The translations under genes were made by a program, and so were the position numbers. A stretch of DNA of 64,000 nucleotides from AP-15 sp963736715. GTDB taxonomy: Bacteria > Pseudomonadota > Alphaproteobacteria > ATCC43930 > CGMCC-115725. Below the pieces are notes generated by a model. The model did no database searches, was not told the DNA's origin, and worked only from the letters and a program-made list of their open reading frames with translations. The stretch covers positions 1 through 64,000 of the forward strand of contig CAVTQA010000052.1 of assembly GCA_963736715.1 (NCBI GenBank), in the 5' to 3' direction. Shown here in pieces: positions 26,405-35,881 of the stretch (its first letter is position 1; every line of letters begins with the position of its first letter).

Positions 26405-27628
26405 TCACGCCAGGGTTGCACCGACGCGGGCGGTCGAGGGGAGGGTGCGCAGAGCGCGGGCGGCAATGAGGGCGAGGAGGGCAAACGCCACGATCGGCCC
26501 GGCCGGCAAGTGCCAAGCTTCGGCGAGACCGGGCGGGACCATCGAGAGCACGAAAAACGCTGTGAGCGCGACCCTTTCCCACCCGGCGAGCCCGGCCGGG
26601 TCGCGGACGAGCCAGGCCGCTGCGACCGCCGCCAGCATCAAATCGTAGATCAATGCCACCGGGACCGCCACGAGGGTCGCCGCGGCGAGCGCCGCTGCCC
26701 GGATCGGCAGCGGCAGGCCACGCCGCCACACGAATGCCACCAGAAGGCCGGCGCCGAGCGTCGCTGCCGCCTGCGCCATATAGGCCGCATTCGGGGTTCC
26801 GCCCGCCAGCAGCACGCCTCCGAACGGGGTGATGAGGCCGCCGAAGTTGATGCGGCCGGATGCGTAAGTCGCATGCGACCCCGCGGCGGCGGCGAGAAAA
26901 CTCTGCCAGGTCTGCCAGCCGAACAGGATCAGCGACAACCCGCAGAGCGCTGCCGCCGACCCGAGAGCCGCGCCGAGAGCGCGCCAATGGCGGCCGGCGA
27001 GCAACGCGACAGGGACGAGCAGCGCGAAGTGCGGCTTGTAGCAGAGCGCCCCGAAACACAACCCGGCAAGGATCGGCCGGCGGTCGATCCACAACGTGCC
27101 CGCGCCGAACAACGCCGCCGTCAGAAACGAATTCTGCCCCAAGCCGAGCGTCCAGAAGGCTGCCGGGAACGCCAATATCGGGATGACCGCCGACCAGCCG
27201 CGCTCGGCCAAAATCGCCCGCATCACGGTCAGGCACAGGGCGAGCGTCGCCGCCTCGAAGACGAGGAAGGCCGCCAGATAGGGCAGACGGGCGAGGGCGG
27301 CGCAGAGCAGCAGGAATACCGGCGGGTAGTAGAAGAACCGGTACTCGACGCCGGGCGCGGTGGCGCGCTGTTCGGCGGCGTTGTGGGCGGCCTGGTCGTA
27401 GGCGAGTTCCGGCGTGCCGGAATCGGCCAAGGCGCCTGCGGCATAAAAGCTGACGAAATCGGTGCTGGTCGGCCCGGCGAGCGGCGCGATCAGACCGTGG
27501 GTTCCGGCAACCAGAAAAAGAAACACCACGGTCTCGACCGCGAGCAGGATCCGGCAATAGGTGAGCACGCGATGGCGGTCGAGCGCGGCGCCCAACGCGT
27601 GCAGAAAGCGCAGCGCGGCAGTTGTCAC
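26405..27628 (-). CDS. GT87-family (DUF2029) membrane glycosyltransferase
   Basis: This is a polytopic inner-membrane protein of 407 residues with about 9-10 hydrophobic helices. The DUF2029/GT87 signatures are TDFVSFYAAGAL with the family's Asp, FFYYPPVFLLL in the first periplasmic loop region and LGLGQNSFLTAALFG. Members use polyprenyl-phosphate mannose to extend cell-envelope glycans in actinobacteria. The acceptor in alphaproteobacteria is unclear. It is transcribed opposite to the following pilin gene and next to the broken alpha/beta hydrolase. No frameshift is seen. Confidence 0.85.
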   Translation of the reverse strand: MTTAALRFLHALGAALDRHRVLTYCRILLAVETVVFLFLVAGTHGLIAPLAGPTSTDFVSFYAAGALADSGTPELAYDQAAHNAAEQRATAPGVEYRFFYYPPVFLLLCAALARLPYLAAFLVFEAATLALCLTVMRAILAERGWSAVIPILAFPAAFWTLGLGQNSFLTAALFGAGTLWIDRRPILAGLCFGALCYKPHFALLVPVALLAGRHWRALGAALGSAAALCGLSLILFGWQTWQSFLAAAAGSHATYASGRINFGGLITPFGGVLLAGGTPNAAYMAQAAATLGAGLLVAFVWRRGLPLPIRAAALAAATLVAVPVALIYDLMLAAVAAAWLVRDPAGLAGWERVALTAFFVLSMVPPGLAEAWHLPAGPIVAFALLALIAARALRTLPSTARVGATLA

Positions 27629-27815
27629 GACCTCTCCGATGGACGGGCCTCATGGGTGCTAGCCGCGGGAGGCGGTCACCAATAAGGAAGGTCGGTTAGA
27701 GAAGGATTACCGTGGTGCCGTGCGACATGAGCCGCGCGGTTGCTCGCGCAGGCTTAACCCTTTGGTACTAATTGCGCACCAAGATCAGCTATACCGATCG
27801 CTAACGGAGATCGCG

Positions 27816-28016
27816 ATGGACGGCCCGCCACTCTCGCAGCACCGGATCAAGGGTAAGGCTGGGCCCGTACTGGGTCTGATCGCAGATGAAAGCGGCGTTA
27901 CCGCGATTGAATATACTTTGATTGCGGTGCTGGTCGCGATGGCCTTCGTTATTCTCATTACTTCGATCGGGGACTTCGTCAGCACGCCTTTCCAAACAAT
28001 CGCTGGCAAGCTTTGA
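27816..28016 (+). CDS. Flp-family type IVb pilin
   Basis: This is a short prepilin of 66 residues. The start ATG 27816 has GGAG 6 bases before it. After a long basic leader the prepilin peptidase site is ESG/VTAIEYTLIAVLVAM, with the conserved Glu at +5 and a hydrophobic helix. The C-terminus ends FQTIAGKL, as in other Flp pilins. Mature subunits would be about 40 residues. No cpa/tad assembly genes are adjacent, so it is an orphan pilin that would rely on Tad machinery elsewhere. Confidence 0.85.
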   Translation: MDGPPLSQHRIKGKAGPVLGLIADESGVTAIEYTLIAVLVAMAFVILITSIGDFVSTPFQTIAGKL

Positions 28017-28135
28017 TGCGAGCCACGGCCGTCGGGAGATAGAAAGCTTTTGACGGGGTTCACGGAAGCGGTTCAATCTGATGCCGCCGCTGGCGATTTG
28101 CGGGCGGACCCCGAGATCTCACAGCGGACCTGTCG

Positions 28136-29008
28136 ATGGATCTACCTGTCAGCGTTACGGAGCTCGGAGAACAGCTCCGCGAAGGTCGTGAAATCGCGCC
28201 CGATCCGGCGTTGTTTTCCGACCCGCAAGTGTTCGCCGCCGAGCGGGAGCGGATCTTTCAGCGATCCGTCATGGCGCTCGACCACGAAACGCGTCTTTCC
28301 GAGGATGGCCGTTGGTTTCGCTGCGATGCCGCCGCGCGCTCCATCCTCGTGACCAGAGAGCAGGGCGGCCGCCTCAATGCGCTGCGCAATCTGTGCCTTC
28401 ACGCCGGCTACCCGGTATGCGAGGCGGAGGAGGGTGCGGCCGAGCGGCTGATGTGCCCTTATCACGGGTGGGAGTACGCGCTCGACGGAAGACTGGTCGA
28501 GCCCGAGCTGTCGTCGCGGATCGACCCGTCGCGGCTGCGTCTCCCGAGCTACCCGGTACGCGTTTGCAATGGCCTGATCTTTGCCGATCCGCCCGGCTCG
28601 ACAGCGGCTGCGGTGAACTCGGTGCCCGCTTGGGTGACGGCGGCGACAGTGGTGCGGCGGGCGCGCTACAGTACGAACTGGAATTGGAAGTACCTGCGCC
28701 ATTTTTTGCAGTCGTCGCCGCACCTCTTTTTCGATGGCCCACCCGACGATTGTCAAGAAGTCGGCCCTCTCGGCTTGCTGTTCGCGCAGTCGCGGCGGGC
28801 GGTGCTGCTCCGCGTCATCCCGAAATTTGCCGAGCAGACCGACTTTCAGGTGATCGACATGATGGCAGGCGAAAACCAGCGCAGCGACGAACCCGAGATC
28901 GGCTCGGATCCGCTCGCCGACCGGCTACGCGCGGCGGTCACGTCGTTCTCGTGGTTCGATCGCGATTTCGCCCAATGGTATTGGTCGCTGATGTCGGCGG
29001 ACGAATAG
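28136..29008 (+). CDS. Short Rieske 2Fe-2S protein (ring-hydroxylating oxygenase-like)
   Basis: The N-terminal 160 residues form a Rieske domain with both halves of the cluster site: C-L-H in NLCLHAGYPVC and C-P-Y-H in LMCPYHGWEYALDG. The region after it starts with NWNWKYLRHFLQSSPHLFF, where oxygenase alpha subunits have NWK followed by a Glu- and His-rich iron site (E-x2-YH-x4-H). That mononuclear iron motif is absent, and the protein is 290 aa rather than 400 or more. It is therefore probably an electron carrier or a degenerate oxygenase, not a full dioxygenase. No reductase gene is adjacent. Confidence 0.8.
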   Translation: MDLPVSVTELGEQLREGREIAPDPALFSDPQVFAAERERIFQRSVMALDHETRLSEDGRWFRCDAAARSILVTREQGGRLNALRNLCLHAGYPVCEAEEGAAERLMCPYHGWEYALDGRLVEPELSSRIDPSRLRLPSYPVRVCNGLIFADPPGSTAAAVNSVPAWVTAATVVRRARYSTNWNWKYLRHFLQSSPHLFFDGPPDDCQEVGPLGLLFAQSRRAVLLRVIPKFAEQTDFQVIDMMAGENQRSDEPEIGSDPLADRLRAAVTSFSWFDRDFAQWYWSLMSADE

Positions 29009-29186
29009 GAACTTCGGGGCCAGTGACTGGCTTGAGCCTAGATCGCGCAGTGTGATCGTCCATAGTGCTTTCGACTTGCCCGCGGTCGTAACGGCCACCG
29101 CCGTTTTCTATTTTTTGCCGCTGCCAGCATCCTCCCGGCCCGGCGGCGACCGAGACCAACAAAGTCCCGGGCCGCCGCCGCCTTAG

Positions 29187-31349
29187 TCAGCGTTCCTCAG
29201 AACCGGCGTGAGCTCGTTCGCGCTTAGAGCGCGGATGGGGGACCCAGGGCCGGTCGCCGCGGCTCTCATTGGCGCTCTCTACCGTAATCCCGCCGCTGTC
29301 GAGCCACAGCGCCACAGCGCCGCGCCGCCATGAATCGATCCGGTCGACGACCGGCATCAGCGACCGGCAGTAAAAGCCGGCCGGCACTTGGCTGATGATC
29401 GCATCGAACCCGGTACATCTGATCGGGACCGCGGCTTCGCCGGTAGCGATTGCAACACGGCGGCCGCGCGCCGTGTAGACGCACAACTCGGCGGCGCAGT
29501 CGAGGTCGCCTCCCACCGCTCTCTCGGCAGGCCAAGGCCGCAACGCCGCGCCGGTCTCAGAGGCAAAGAAAGAGCGAACGATCTTCTCGCCCTTGTCGGC
29601 GGATATGAAATAATCTCCGTCGGAAGCCCGTGCAGCGACAAAGCGCCCGTTATCGGCGATCAGGATATCGGGTGGCCGGGTCAGCAGCATCGTGGCGAAG
29701 CCGGCGGCGATCGCGACCATACCCCAGCGCCGCCAAGCGCCCTGCCACAAGCACAGCCACAACCCGCCGAACGAGATCAGCAGCAGACCTTCCGGTGGGA
29801 GGCGCGGCATCGCCCAGACATCGCCCGGCAGGGCAGAGATATGCTCCGCGACCCAGATCGTAATGTCGATCCCCCAGCCCATCGGCACCAGCGCCAGCCG
29901 CTCGAGGCCGAACGGCATCAACAGGCAGGTCACGACTCCCCAGGGCAATGTCCACATCGCGCTCAGCGGCACCGCAATGACATTGGCGAGTGGTGAGTAA
30001 AGCGCGAGATGGTGGAAATGATAGATCGAATAGGGATAGGTGCCCAAGGTTGCGACCACGGTCGTAACCGCCACACCCCCGCAATAGCCCAGCACCTTTC
30101 CCGACGCCGAGCGGCTGTGCAACAGCCGGCCGAGCCGCGCACCATAGGTCTCGTATACCGCAATCAGCGCGACAACCGCGCCGAATGACATTTGAAAGCT
30201 CACTCCGACGAGAATGGAGGGGTCGATGACGAGCACGATCGTGGCGGCAATTGCGCAGACCCGCATCGAGATCCGCAGCCGATCGATAATGATCGCCCCA
30301 AAGAGTAGGCCGTTCATGACAAAGGCCCGCTGGGTCGGGATCGCGGCGCCCGAGAGCAGCAGATAGCAGGCGAGCACGAGCAGTGTGGCGCAAGCGGCGA
30401 TTTTCTTGATTGGATAGCGCAACGCGATCGGCGGGATCAGCGCCAATCCGCCACGCACGGCGAAAAACACAAAAGCGCCGACGAGCCCTAGATGCAAGCC
30501 GGCGATCGCCAGCAGGTGCGACAGACCGGCATCACGAAAGGCTTGCTTGACCTCTTCCGTGATCGCGCCGCGTTTACCGGTAATCAGCGCAGAAGCCACA
30601 CCGCCGGTCGAGCCGGGAAGGACAGCGGCGATCCGCCGGGTCATTTCGGTGCGAAGCTGCCGCAGATTCTCGCGCCACCCGCCTTCGCTCTCCGGCCCGG
30701 CGATGCGGTGCGCGCCGCCAAAGGTGTACCCGACCCCACCGATCCCGGCGAAATAAAGCTCGCGCTGGAAGTCGCGCCCACCCGGCAAAATCTGAGCGGG
30801 CACTGGATAGAGCATCGCCTTGAGGCTGACGCGGTCGCCCGGGTTGAGCTCGTCGCTGCTGCCCGGAATATGCACGCGCAGACGGCGCGGCTGCTCGCTC
30901 GCATCGACGCCGGACAACGGATCGGCTTCGATCACGATCCGCCAGCCCTTCTCCATCAGATCTATGTCGATGACCCGCCCGGTTACGGCGACTGGCCCGA
31001 GGTGCCGCTGCAGCATCGGCGCCTCGTGCTCCCAGGCGGTCTCCCGCATCAATGCAAAGCCGGTGGCAAAAACAGTGAATGCCAGCGCCGCTTCACGCCA
31101 CACCCGATGCCGACGCACCGCGATCACCGAGCCGACGCCGGCAATTGCTGCAGCGATACCAGACCATAAGGGGGGCTCGACCTTCAGGAGAAAGTAAACG
31201 CCGATCCCGGCGCCGAAAAATACCGGCAACCATAAGAGACGCCGCTCGCCCTCGGCGACCAGGCGATCAGCAAGCGTCCCGCACAGCCGGTCGCGCCATT
31301 CCACAACCGAGCCGAGCCGCCCGCCCGCGATTGCCGCATCCGCCATCAT
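29187..31349 (-). CDS. comEC: ComEC/Rec2-type DNA uptake channel protein
   Basis: This is an inner-membrane competence protein of 720 residues. It has an N-terminal hydrophobic/DUF4131 part (YFLLKVEPPLWSGIAAAIAG, then an OB-fold-like segment with AVTGRVIDIDLMEKGWRIVI). A competence domain follows with LLAIAGLHLGLVGAFVFFAV, GAAIPTQRAFVMNGLLFGA and many helices. The C-terminus is a beta-lactamase-like remnant (ILIADNGRFVAARASDGDYF) whose zinc ligands are not evident, as in many alphaproteobacterial forms. It would move single-stranded DNA across the inner membrane. The gene is intact. Confidence 0.88.
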   Translation of the reverse strand: MMADAAIAGGRLGSVVEWRDRLCGTLADRLVAEGERRLLWLPVFFGAGIGVYFLLKVEPPLWSGIAAAIAGVGSVIAVRRHRVWREAALAFTVFATGFALMRETAWEHEAPMLQRHLGPVAVTGRVIDIDLMEKGWRIVIEADPLSGVDASEQPRRLRVHIPGSSDELNPGDRVSLKAMLYPVPAQILPGGRDFQRELYFAGIGGVGYTFGGAHRIAGPESEGGWRENLRQLRTEMTRRIAAVLPGSTGGVASALITGKRGAITEEVKQAFRDAGLSHLLAIAGLHLGLVGAFVFFAVRGGLALIPPIALRYPIKKIAACATLLVLACYLLLSGAAIPTQRAFVMNGLLFGAIIIDRLRISMRVCAIAATIVLVIDPSILVGVSFQMSFGAVVALIAVYETYGARLGRLLHSRSASGKVLGYCGGVAVTTVVATLGTYPYSIYHFHHLALYSPLANVIAVPLSAMWTLPWGVVTCLLMPFGLERLALVPMGWGIDITIWVAEHISALPGDVWAMPRLPPEGLLLISFGGLWLCLWQGAWRRWGMVAIAAGFATMLLTRPPDILIADNGRFVAARASDGDYFISADKGEKIVRSFFASETGAALRPWPAERAVGGDLDCAAELCVYTARGRRVAIATGEAAVPIRCTGFDAIISQVPAGFYCRSLMPVVDRIDSWRRGAVALWLDSGGITVESANESRGDRPWVPHPRSKRERAHAGSEER

Positions 31350-31449
31350 CGCTCCGCCGCTCGCGCATTACGAGCCTAACGGAGCAAAGAGTTAATTTAT
31401 AGTCGTATTTCCGCTAATTTTAGAGGTATCTCGCGTGAACGCGGCAGCT

Positions 31450-33363
31450 TCATCGAAATCCGGCTTTTTTCAGCCCTTCCAGAATATGGTCACGGGCTTC
31501 CTCCGTGCCGAATTGCGCGGCGAAGGTTCGGGCATCGAGAAATGGCCATAAATGCGCGACGATGGCCCGCTCGCCGTCCGCATCCTGCTGTCGGCCCATT
31601 TCCGCGTAGGCGGCCGCAAGCATCGGATGCGAGATCATCTGGGTATTGCGCCCCGGGTCACGGGCGAGGGCACGATCGCAAGCATCGACCGCCTCGCTGT
31701 ATCGGCGTACAAAATAATACCCCATGCAGAGCCTTGCGGCGGCAAAGCCGTTGGCGCGGTCAAATCGGAGGGCACCTTCTAGCCAAGGTAATCCCTCCTC
31801 GGCTCTGCCCGCCCACACCAGGATACTCCCGCGGTGGGCATAGTTATCCGCGTCGCTGGGATTGATTTCGAGGGCACGGTCGAGCTGCCCCAGCGCAAGC
31901 TCGTAGCGTTTTCTGAAAAGATCGATATCCGCGAGCACGCGATAAGCTCGCGTCGTCGTCGGATCTAACCCGAGCGCCTTCTTCGCCAGCGCTTCCGCCT
32001 GTTCCAGTTCTTCCTCGCGGAATTGGGACCATCCCGATATCACGGCCTCGTAATGCGAGCCGCCGAGTGCTGCATAGGCGTCGGCGTAGTTGGGATCGAG
32101 ATCGATGGCGCGCTGAAAGAGTTCGCTTGCCTCGTCGTTGGCGTCGGGCGTTGCATGCGAAAAGAAATCCCGACCGCGCAGCACATATTCGTAGGCTGCG
32201 AGGTTGCTGGTCGGTTTCGCCAGAGCGCGCTGCTGCTCGAAGCGGGTGAGCTTTACGGCCGCTGCGCCGACGACGCGCCTGGCGATGTCGTCCTGGACCG
32301 CGAAGATGTCGCCGACCTCGGCATCGTATGCTTCGGACCAGACTTGCCTCCCGGTCGCGGCCTCGGTTAACGCGGCGGTGACGCGGACGCGATTGCCGGC
32401 GCGGCGAATGCTGCCATCGAGCAGATAACCCGCGTCCAGAAGCCGCCCGATCTCAGTAGGGGAAGCATTCGAGCCTTTGAATTGGAAGCTGGCCGATTTG
32501 GCAATCACGAGCAGGTTCGAGAAGCGGCCGAGTGCGGTAATGACGTCGTCGGTGATCCCGTCACTGAAGAAATCCTGGCCGGCATCGCTCGACAAGTTCT
32601 TGAACGGCAATACCGCCACCGACGGGCGTCCGGAGAGGTTTGCCGGCGCGGCGAGGCTCGCGACCTCGATTGGCTTGGGTGTGACGCCGTGCCCCAACAG
32701 CTCACGGCCTGCACCTGCGTAAAGCGCCCACGCAATAAGGCCGGCCACCATGAGTAGAGCGGCCCCTACGGCGACCGCGCGGAGTCTCCGCCTTCTTGGA
32801 CGAGGTGCTGCGGCGGCCTCGCCTATCGCGTAGGCGCGAACCGGCTCGGCGATGTTCTTGACGCGATGAGTGCCGAGCGGGCGGTAATCGAGATCGAGCT
32901 TGTTCCTGACGTGCTCGTAGACGGTGTGCGAAATGCAAACAGTGCCCGGCTGCGCCAGTCCCTCGAGCCGGGCGGCGATATTGACCCCGTCACCGAAAAT
33001 ATCGTCGCCGTCGATGATCACGTCCCCGAGATTGACGCCGATCCGCAGCTCGAGCCGGCGCTCCGGCGGGATCGGATCGTTGATCGCACGCACGGCACGC
33101 TGCATCTCGATGGCGCAGTCCAGCGCATCGACGACGCTCGAAAAATCTGCCAGCAAGCTGTCGCCCGCGGTGCCGACGATCCGTCCGCCATGCGCCGCGA
33201 TCAGTGGGTCGACAGCGCGGCGCAGCTCACCGAGGGCACGATGGGTGCCAGCCTCGTCCTGCCCCATCAGACGGCTGAAACCAACTACATCCGCGTGCAA
33301 AATGGCAGCAAGCTTGCGCTTCCGAAAGGTCGGGTCCAGGACATCAGCCATCGTCGGCCGCAC
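31450..33363 (-). CDS. Class III adenylate/guanylate cyclase with TolB-like and TPR domains
   Basis: This is a membrane-anchored signalling protein of 637 residues. The catalytic homology domain (about 12-180) shows the metal Asp in LHADVVGFSRLM, the second Asp in GTAGDSLLADF and GDGVNIAARLEGLAQPG. A hydrophobic helix (about 205-225, AVGAALLMVAGLIAWALYAG) follows. Then comes a TolB-like N-terminal domain (VAVLPFKNLSSDAGQDFFSD) and about five TPRs ending in AQFGTEEARDHILEGLKKAG. The start may be ATG 33351. It parallels the cyclase at 59.5-61.4 kb in length and architecture. The signal sensed is unknown, and proteins of this type often regulate through protein contacts. Confidence 0.88.
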   Translation of the reverse strand: MRPTMADVLDPTFRKRKLAAILHADVVGFSRLMGQDEAGTHRALGELRRAVDPLIAAHGGRIVGTAGDSLLADFSSVVDALDCAIEMQRAVRAINDPIPPERRLELRIGVNLGDVIIDGDDIFGDGVNIAARLEGLAQPGTVCISHTVYEHVRNKLDLDYRPLGTHRVKNIAEPVRAYAIGEAAAAPRPRRRRLRAVAVGAALLMVAGLIAWALYAGAGRELLGHGVTPKPIEVASLAAPANLSGRPSVAVLPFKNLSSDAGQDFFSDGITDDVITALGRFSNLLVIAKSASFQFKGSNASPTEIGRLLDAGYLLDGSIRRAGNRVRVTAALTEAATGRQVWSEAYDAEVGDIFAVQDDIARRVVGAAAVKLTRFEQQRALAKPTSNLAAYEYVLRGRDFFSHATPDANDEASELFQRAIDLDPNYADAYAALGGSHYEAVISGWSQFREEELEQAEALAKKALGLDPTTTRAYRVLADIDLFRKRYELALGQLDRALEINPSDADNYAHRGSILVWAGRAEEGLPWLEGALRFDRANGFAAARLCMGYYFVRRYSEAVDACDRALARDPGRNTQMISHPMLAAAYAEMGRQQDADGERAIVAHLWPFLDARTFAAQFGTEEARDHILEGLKKAGFR

Positions 33364-33493
33364 TATCAGGCGAGTGGTCTAAAAGCGGGCACATCGCGAA
33401 TGCGTTGACTTTCCGCGAACGAGGCCCATCATACGCCACTTACTCGATAACCAAAAAACACTTGGAATAGCTCTGGCTTCAGGGAAGAAACCC

Positions 33494-34339
33494 ATGTGTG
33501 AGCTTTGGTCTTTTCGATCCAAATTGGTGGGGGTGCTGTTTGGGCTCGCGTCGACGGTGCTCCTTGTACCTGCTGTTCGCGGCGACGAACCGAAACTCTC
33601 GATCAGCGGCTATGACCCGGTCGCGTATTTCACCGATGGGAAACCTGTCCAGGGCAAGGCCGAGTTCGAATATTTGTGGCACAAATTACGGTGGCGCTTC
33701 GCCAGCAACGAGCACCGCGATCTGTTCACCAAGAGTCCGGATCGCTACGCGCCGCAATACGACGGGTATTGCGCGATGGGTGTGTCGAACGATGAAACGG
33801 CGCACAAGGATACGGTCGATCCTGAGGCTTGGGCGATCGTCGACGGGAAGCTCTATTTGACCCACAATCAATATTGGTTGGCGGTATGGCGGGAACATTC
33901 CAGGGAATACATCAGGCGGGCTGATGCTAGCTGGCAAGCCGTGGCGGAGCGCGCGGAACCCGCCATCTTAGGGCCACCCTGCGCCGCTTCCCCGCCGACA
34001 ACCAAGGTTGCGTTACGTGATGGTGGGCATTGGGTCGTCGTCGGCGGGCAGGTCGCGCGCGACGGAGCCGGCAATGTTGTAGGCAAAGGCGACATGCAAG
34101 CCCAGATCGAGCAAGTCGGGAAGAATGTCGCGGCGTGCCTCAGCGCCGGCGGTGCGACGGTCAACGACATTGTGTTCACGGTCAGCTACGTCACACAGCC
34201 TGCCGAATTCGACAAAAACGCCGATTTGCGCCAGCGCTATTTCGGCCCGCCTTCGCCGCAGAGCGCGACGGTCCCCGTGCCGCAATTGGCCGATCCCGAT
34301 CTCCTGGTGCAGGTCGAGGCCTTCGCCGCGATCCAGTAG
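33494..34339 (+). CDS. YHS-RidA fusion protein, exported
   Basis: This protein of 281 residues has an N-terminal hydrophobic export segment (LVGVLFGLASTVLLVPAVRG), a YHS domain (about 35-140: ISGYDPVAYFTDGKPVQGKA, YDGYCAMGVSNDETAHKDTV, KLYLTHNQYW) and a RidA/YjgF-like C-terminal domain (about 170-281: VVVGGQVARDGAGNVVGKGD, SAGGATVNDIVFTVSYVT). In RidA the deaminase Arg lies in the pxxR motif before the last strands. Here that place reads PQSATVPVPQLA, with Ser instead. So the fold is present but imine deaminase activity is doubtful. The fusion in one exported chain is unusual. Confidence 0.8.
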   Translation: MCELWSFRSKLVGVLFGLASTVLLVPAVRGDEPKLSISGYDPVAYFTDGKPVQGKAEFEYLWHKLRWRFASNEHRDLFTKSPDRYAPQYDGYCAMGVSNDETAHKDTVDPEAWAIVDGKLYLTHNQYWLAVWREHSREYIRRADASWQAVAERAEPAILGPPCAASPPTTKVALRDGGHWVVVGGQVARDGAGNVVGKGDMQAQIEQVGKNVAACLSAGGATVNDIVFTVSYVTQPAEFDKNADLRQRYFGPPSPQSATVPVPQLADPDLLVQVEAFAAIQ

Positions 34340-34361
34340 CGAGAAGAAAAACGGGCAGCCG

Positions 34362-35741
34362 TCAGATCTCGCCTTCTTGCCTTAGCGTGCGGATGGCGTT
34401 GCGCAATGCCTTCAGCGTGTCGTCGAGTTCCAACTCGCCGTGAGTTGACGAGACGATGCCGCCCGGGCTGCCGTTGAAGTCGACCCCGCCGGTCATCATC
34501 GCCAGCCGCAACTTGTGCACGAGCCCGGCCTGACGGTTGCCGGCGAGGGTCTCGGGCGGCTCTTCCAGGGGGTCGAAGCGCGTCGAGACGATCGCTCGGT
34601 GGTCGGGGTTGGTGAAGATGTGGAAGTTCGAAAACATTCGGTAGGCCGCCCACGGCACGTGCTCTTCTTCGAGGACTTCGTTGATCTGGCGACACAGGAT
34701 ATCAGAATAGCGGTTGGCGCGGGCGCAGGCGTCGGTTGTGCCGACGATTTCGAGCGCCGCAATGCCGGCGGCGGCCGAGAGCGGGTTGGCGTTGAATGTG
34801 CCCTGATGCGAGATCTTCTCGCGGTCGGAGGCCTTCGTGACCTGGAAGTCGAGCAGGTCGAGGATGTCCTTGCGGCCGGCGACCGCGCCGCCCGGCAACC
34901 CGCCGGCGAGGATCTTCGCCAATGTCGTCAGATCGGGTCGGATGCCATATTCCGCCTGCGCGCCGCCCGGCGAGACGCGAAAGCCGGTGACGACCTCGTC
35001 GAAGATCAGGACGACGCCGTGCTGCCGGGTCAATTCACGCAGTGCAGTCAAGAATGGCGGATCGATCGGCAGCCGCGCGCCATGGGCGCCCGTCGGCTCG
35101 ATGATCGCCGCGGCAACGTCGTCGTTCTCGTCAAGCACGCGGGCGAGCCCCTCGGCATCGTTCTGCTCCGCCAATAGGAGACCACCTGCGACCCCCGACA
35201 GGACACCCGGTGTCGGGCTGCCGTCGAAATGGCTCGCATAGCCCGAAGTCATGTGATCGTGCCAGCCGTGGAAGTGATGCTTGAAGCGGATCAGCTTCGA
35301 CTTGCCGGTGAAGGCGCGGGCGAGCCGCACGGCCATCAGGGTGGCCTCGGTGCCCGACGACGTGAAGCGCACCCGCTCGGCCGATGGGACGAGCTTCAGA
35401 ACCCACTCCGCCCAGGCGATCTCGGTCTCGTGCGAGGCGCCGAAATGGGTGCCGCGCTCGATTTGCTGCTTGACCGCCTCGACGACCTTCGGATGGCTAT
35501 GGCCGAGCAAGAGCGCGCCGTGGCCGCCGAAATAGTCGACGTAGCAATTGCCGTCCACATCCCATTTCCGCGGCCCGTTCGCCCGCGTGATATAAAGCCC
35601 GTAGGGCTCGATATAGCGCGAATCATGGGTGACGCCGCTTGGAAACAGTCGGCTCGCCTTCTCGGAAGCGGCCGCCGAGCCCGGGGTTGCGGCGCGATAG
35701 GCGGCGATGATCGGCGAATTCGTCGTCAGGGTGTCGGGCAT
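34362..35741 (-). CDS. Class III aminotransferase (glutamate-1-semialdehyde aminomutase-like)
   Basis: This is a PLP enzyme of the aspartate aminotransferase superfamily fold I, class III. The start ATG 35741 has GAGGAG about 10 bases upstream; the frame is open to 35777. Signatures are VDYFGGHGALLLGHSHPKVV, RFTSSGTEATLMAVRLARA, FHGWHDHMTSGY, VVLIFDEVVTGFR with the PLP Asp, and TLAKILAGGLPGGAVAGR with the Schiff-base Lys. It resembles HemL but is longer at the N-terminus, and HemL is usually core-encoded elsewhere, so a beta-amino-acid or other aminomutase role is possible. A leader peptide and a terminator precede it. Confidence 0.85.
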   Translation of the reverse strand: MPDTLTTNSPIIAAYRAATPGSAAASEKASRLFPSGVTHDSRYIEPYGLYITRANGPRKWDVDGNCYVDYFGGHGALLLGHSHPKVVEAVKQQIERGTHFGASHETEIAWAEWVLKLVPSAERVRFTSSGTEATLMAVRLARAFTGKSKLIRFKHHFHGWHDHMTSGYASHFDGSPTPGVLSGVAGGLLLAEQNDAEGLARVLDENDDVAAAIIEPTGAHGARLPIDPPFLTALRELTRQHGVVLIFDEVVTGFRVSPGGAQAEYGIRPDLTTLAKILAGGLPGGAVAGRKDILDLLDFQVTKASDREKISHQGTFNANPLSAAAGIAALEIVGTTDACARANRYSDILCRQINEVLEEEHVPWAAYRMFSNFHIFTNPDHRAIVSTRFDPLEEPPETLAGNRQAGLVHKLRLAMMTGGVDFNGSPGGIVSSTHGELELDDTLKALRNAIRTLRQEGEI

Positions 35742-35810
35742 GGCGGCCACGCTCCTCGATCGCAAGAGGGTTGACAATGTTAAGCCCGATGCTGCGCTGG
35801 GCCAAATGAG

Positions 35811-35834
35811 AAAGGCCGCCCGAGGGCGGCCTTT
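35811..35834 (-). terminator. Terminator hairpin between leader peptide and aminotransferase
   Basis: AAAGGCCGCC-ctcg-GGCGGCCTTT, read on the minus strand, is a 10-bp perfect stem followed by CTCATTT. It lies 47 bp after the leader peptide stop and 69 bp before the aminotransferase start, the position of an attenuator. The T-tract is weak. Confidence 0.65.
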
Positions 35835-35881
35835 CCGTTAACCGATAACCGGCGGCCAATCACGGCCGCGAGCCGTCGCTC

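Noticed and set aside
26510..27685. 391-codon plus-strand frame opposite GT87
   Set aside because: It has Arg/Glu/Gln-rich shadow composition; the minus strand encodes a clear membrane glycosyltransferase.
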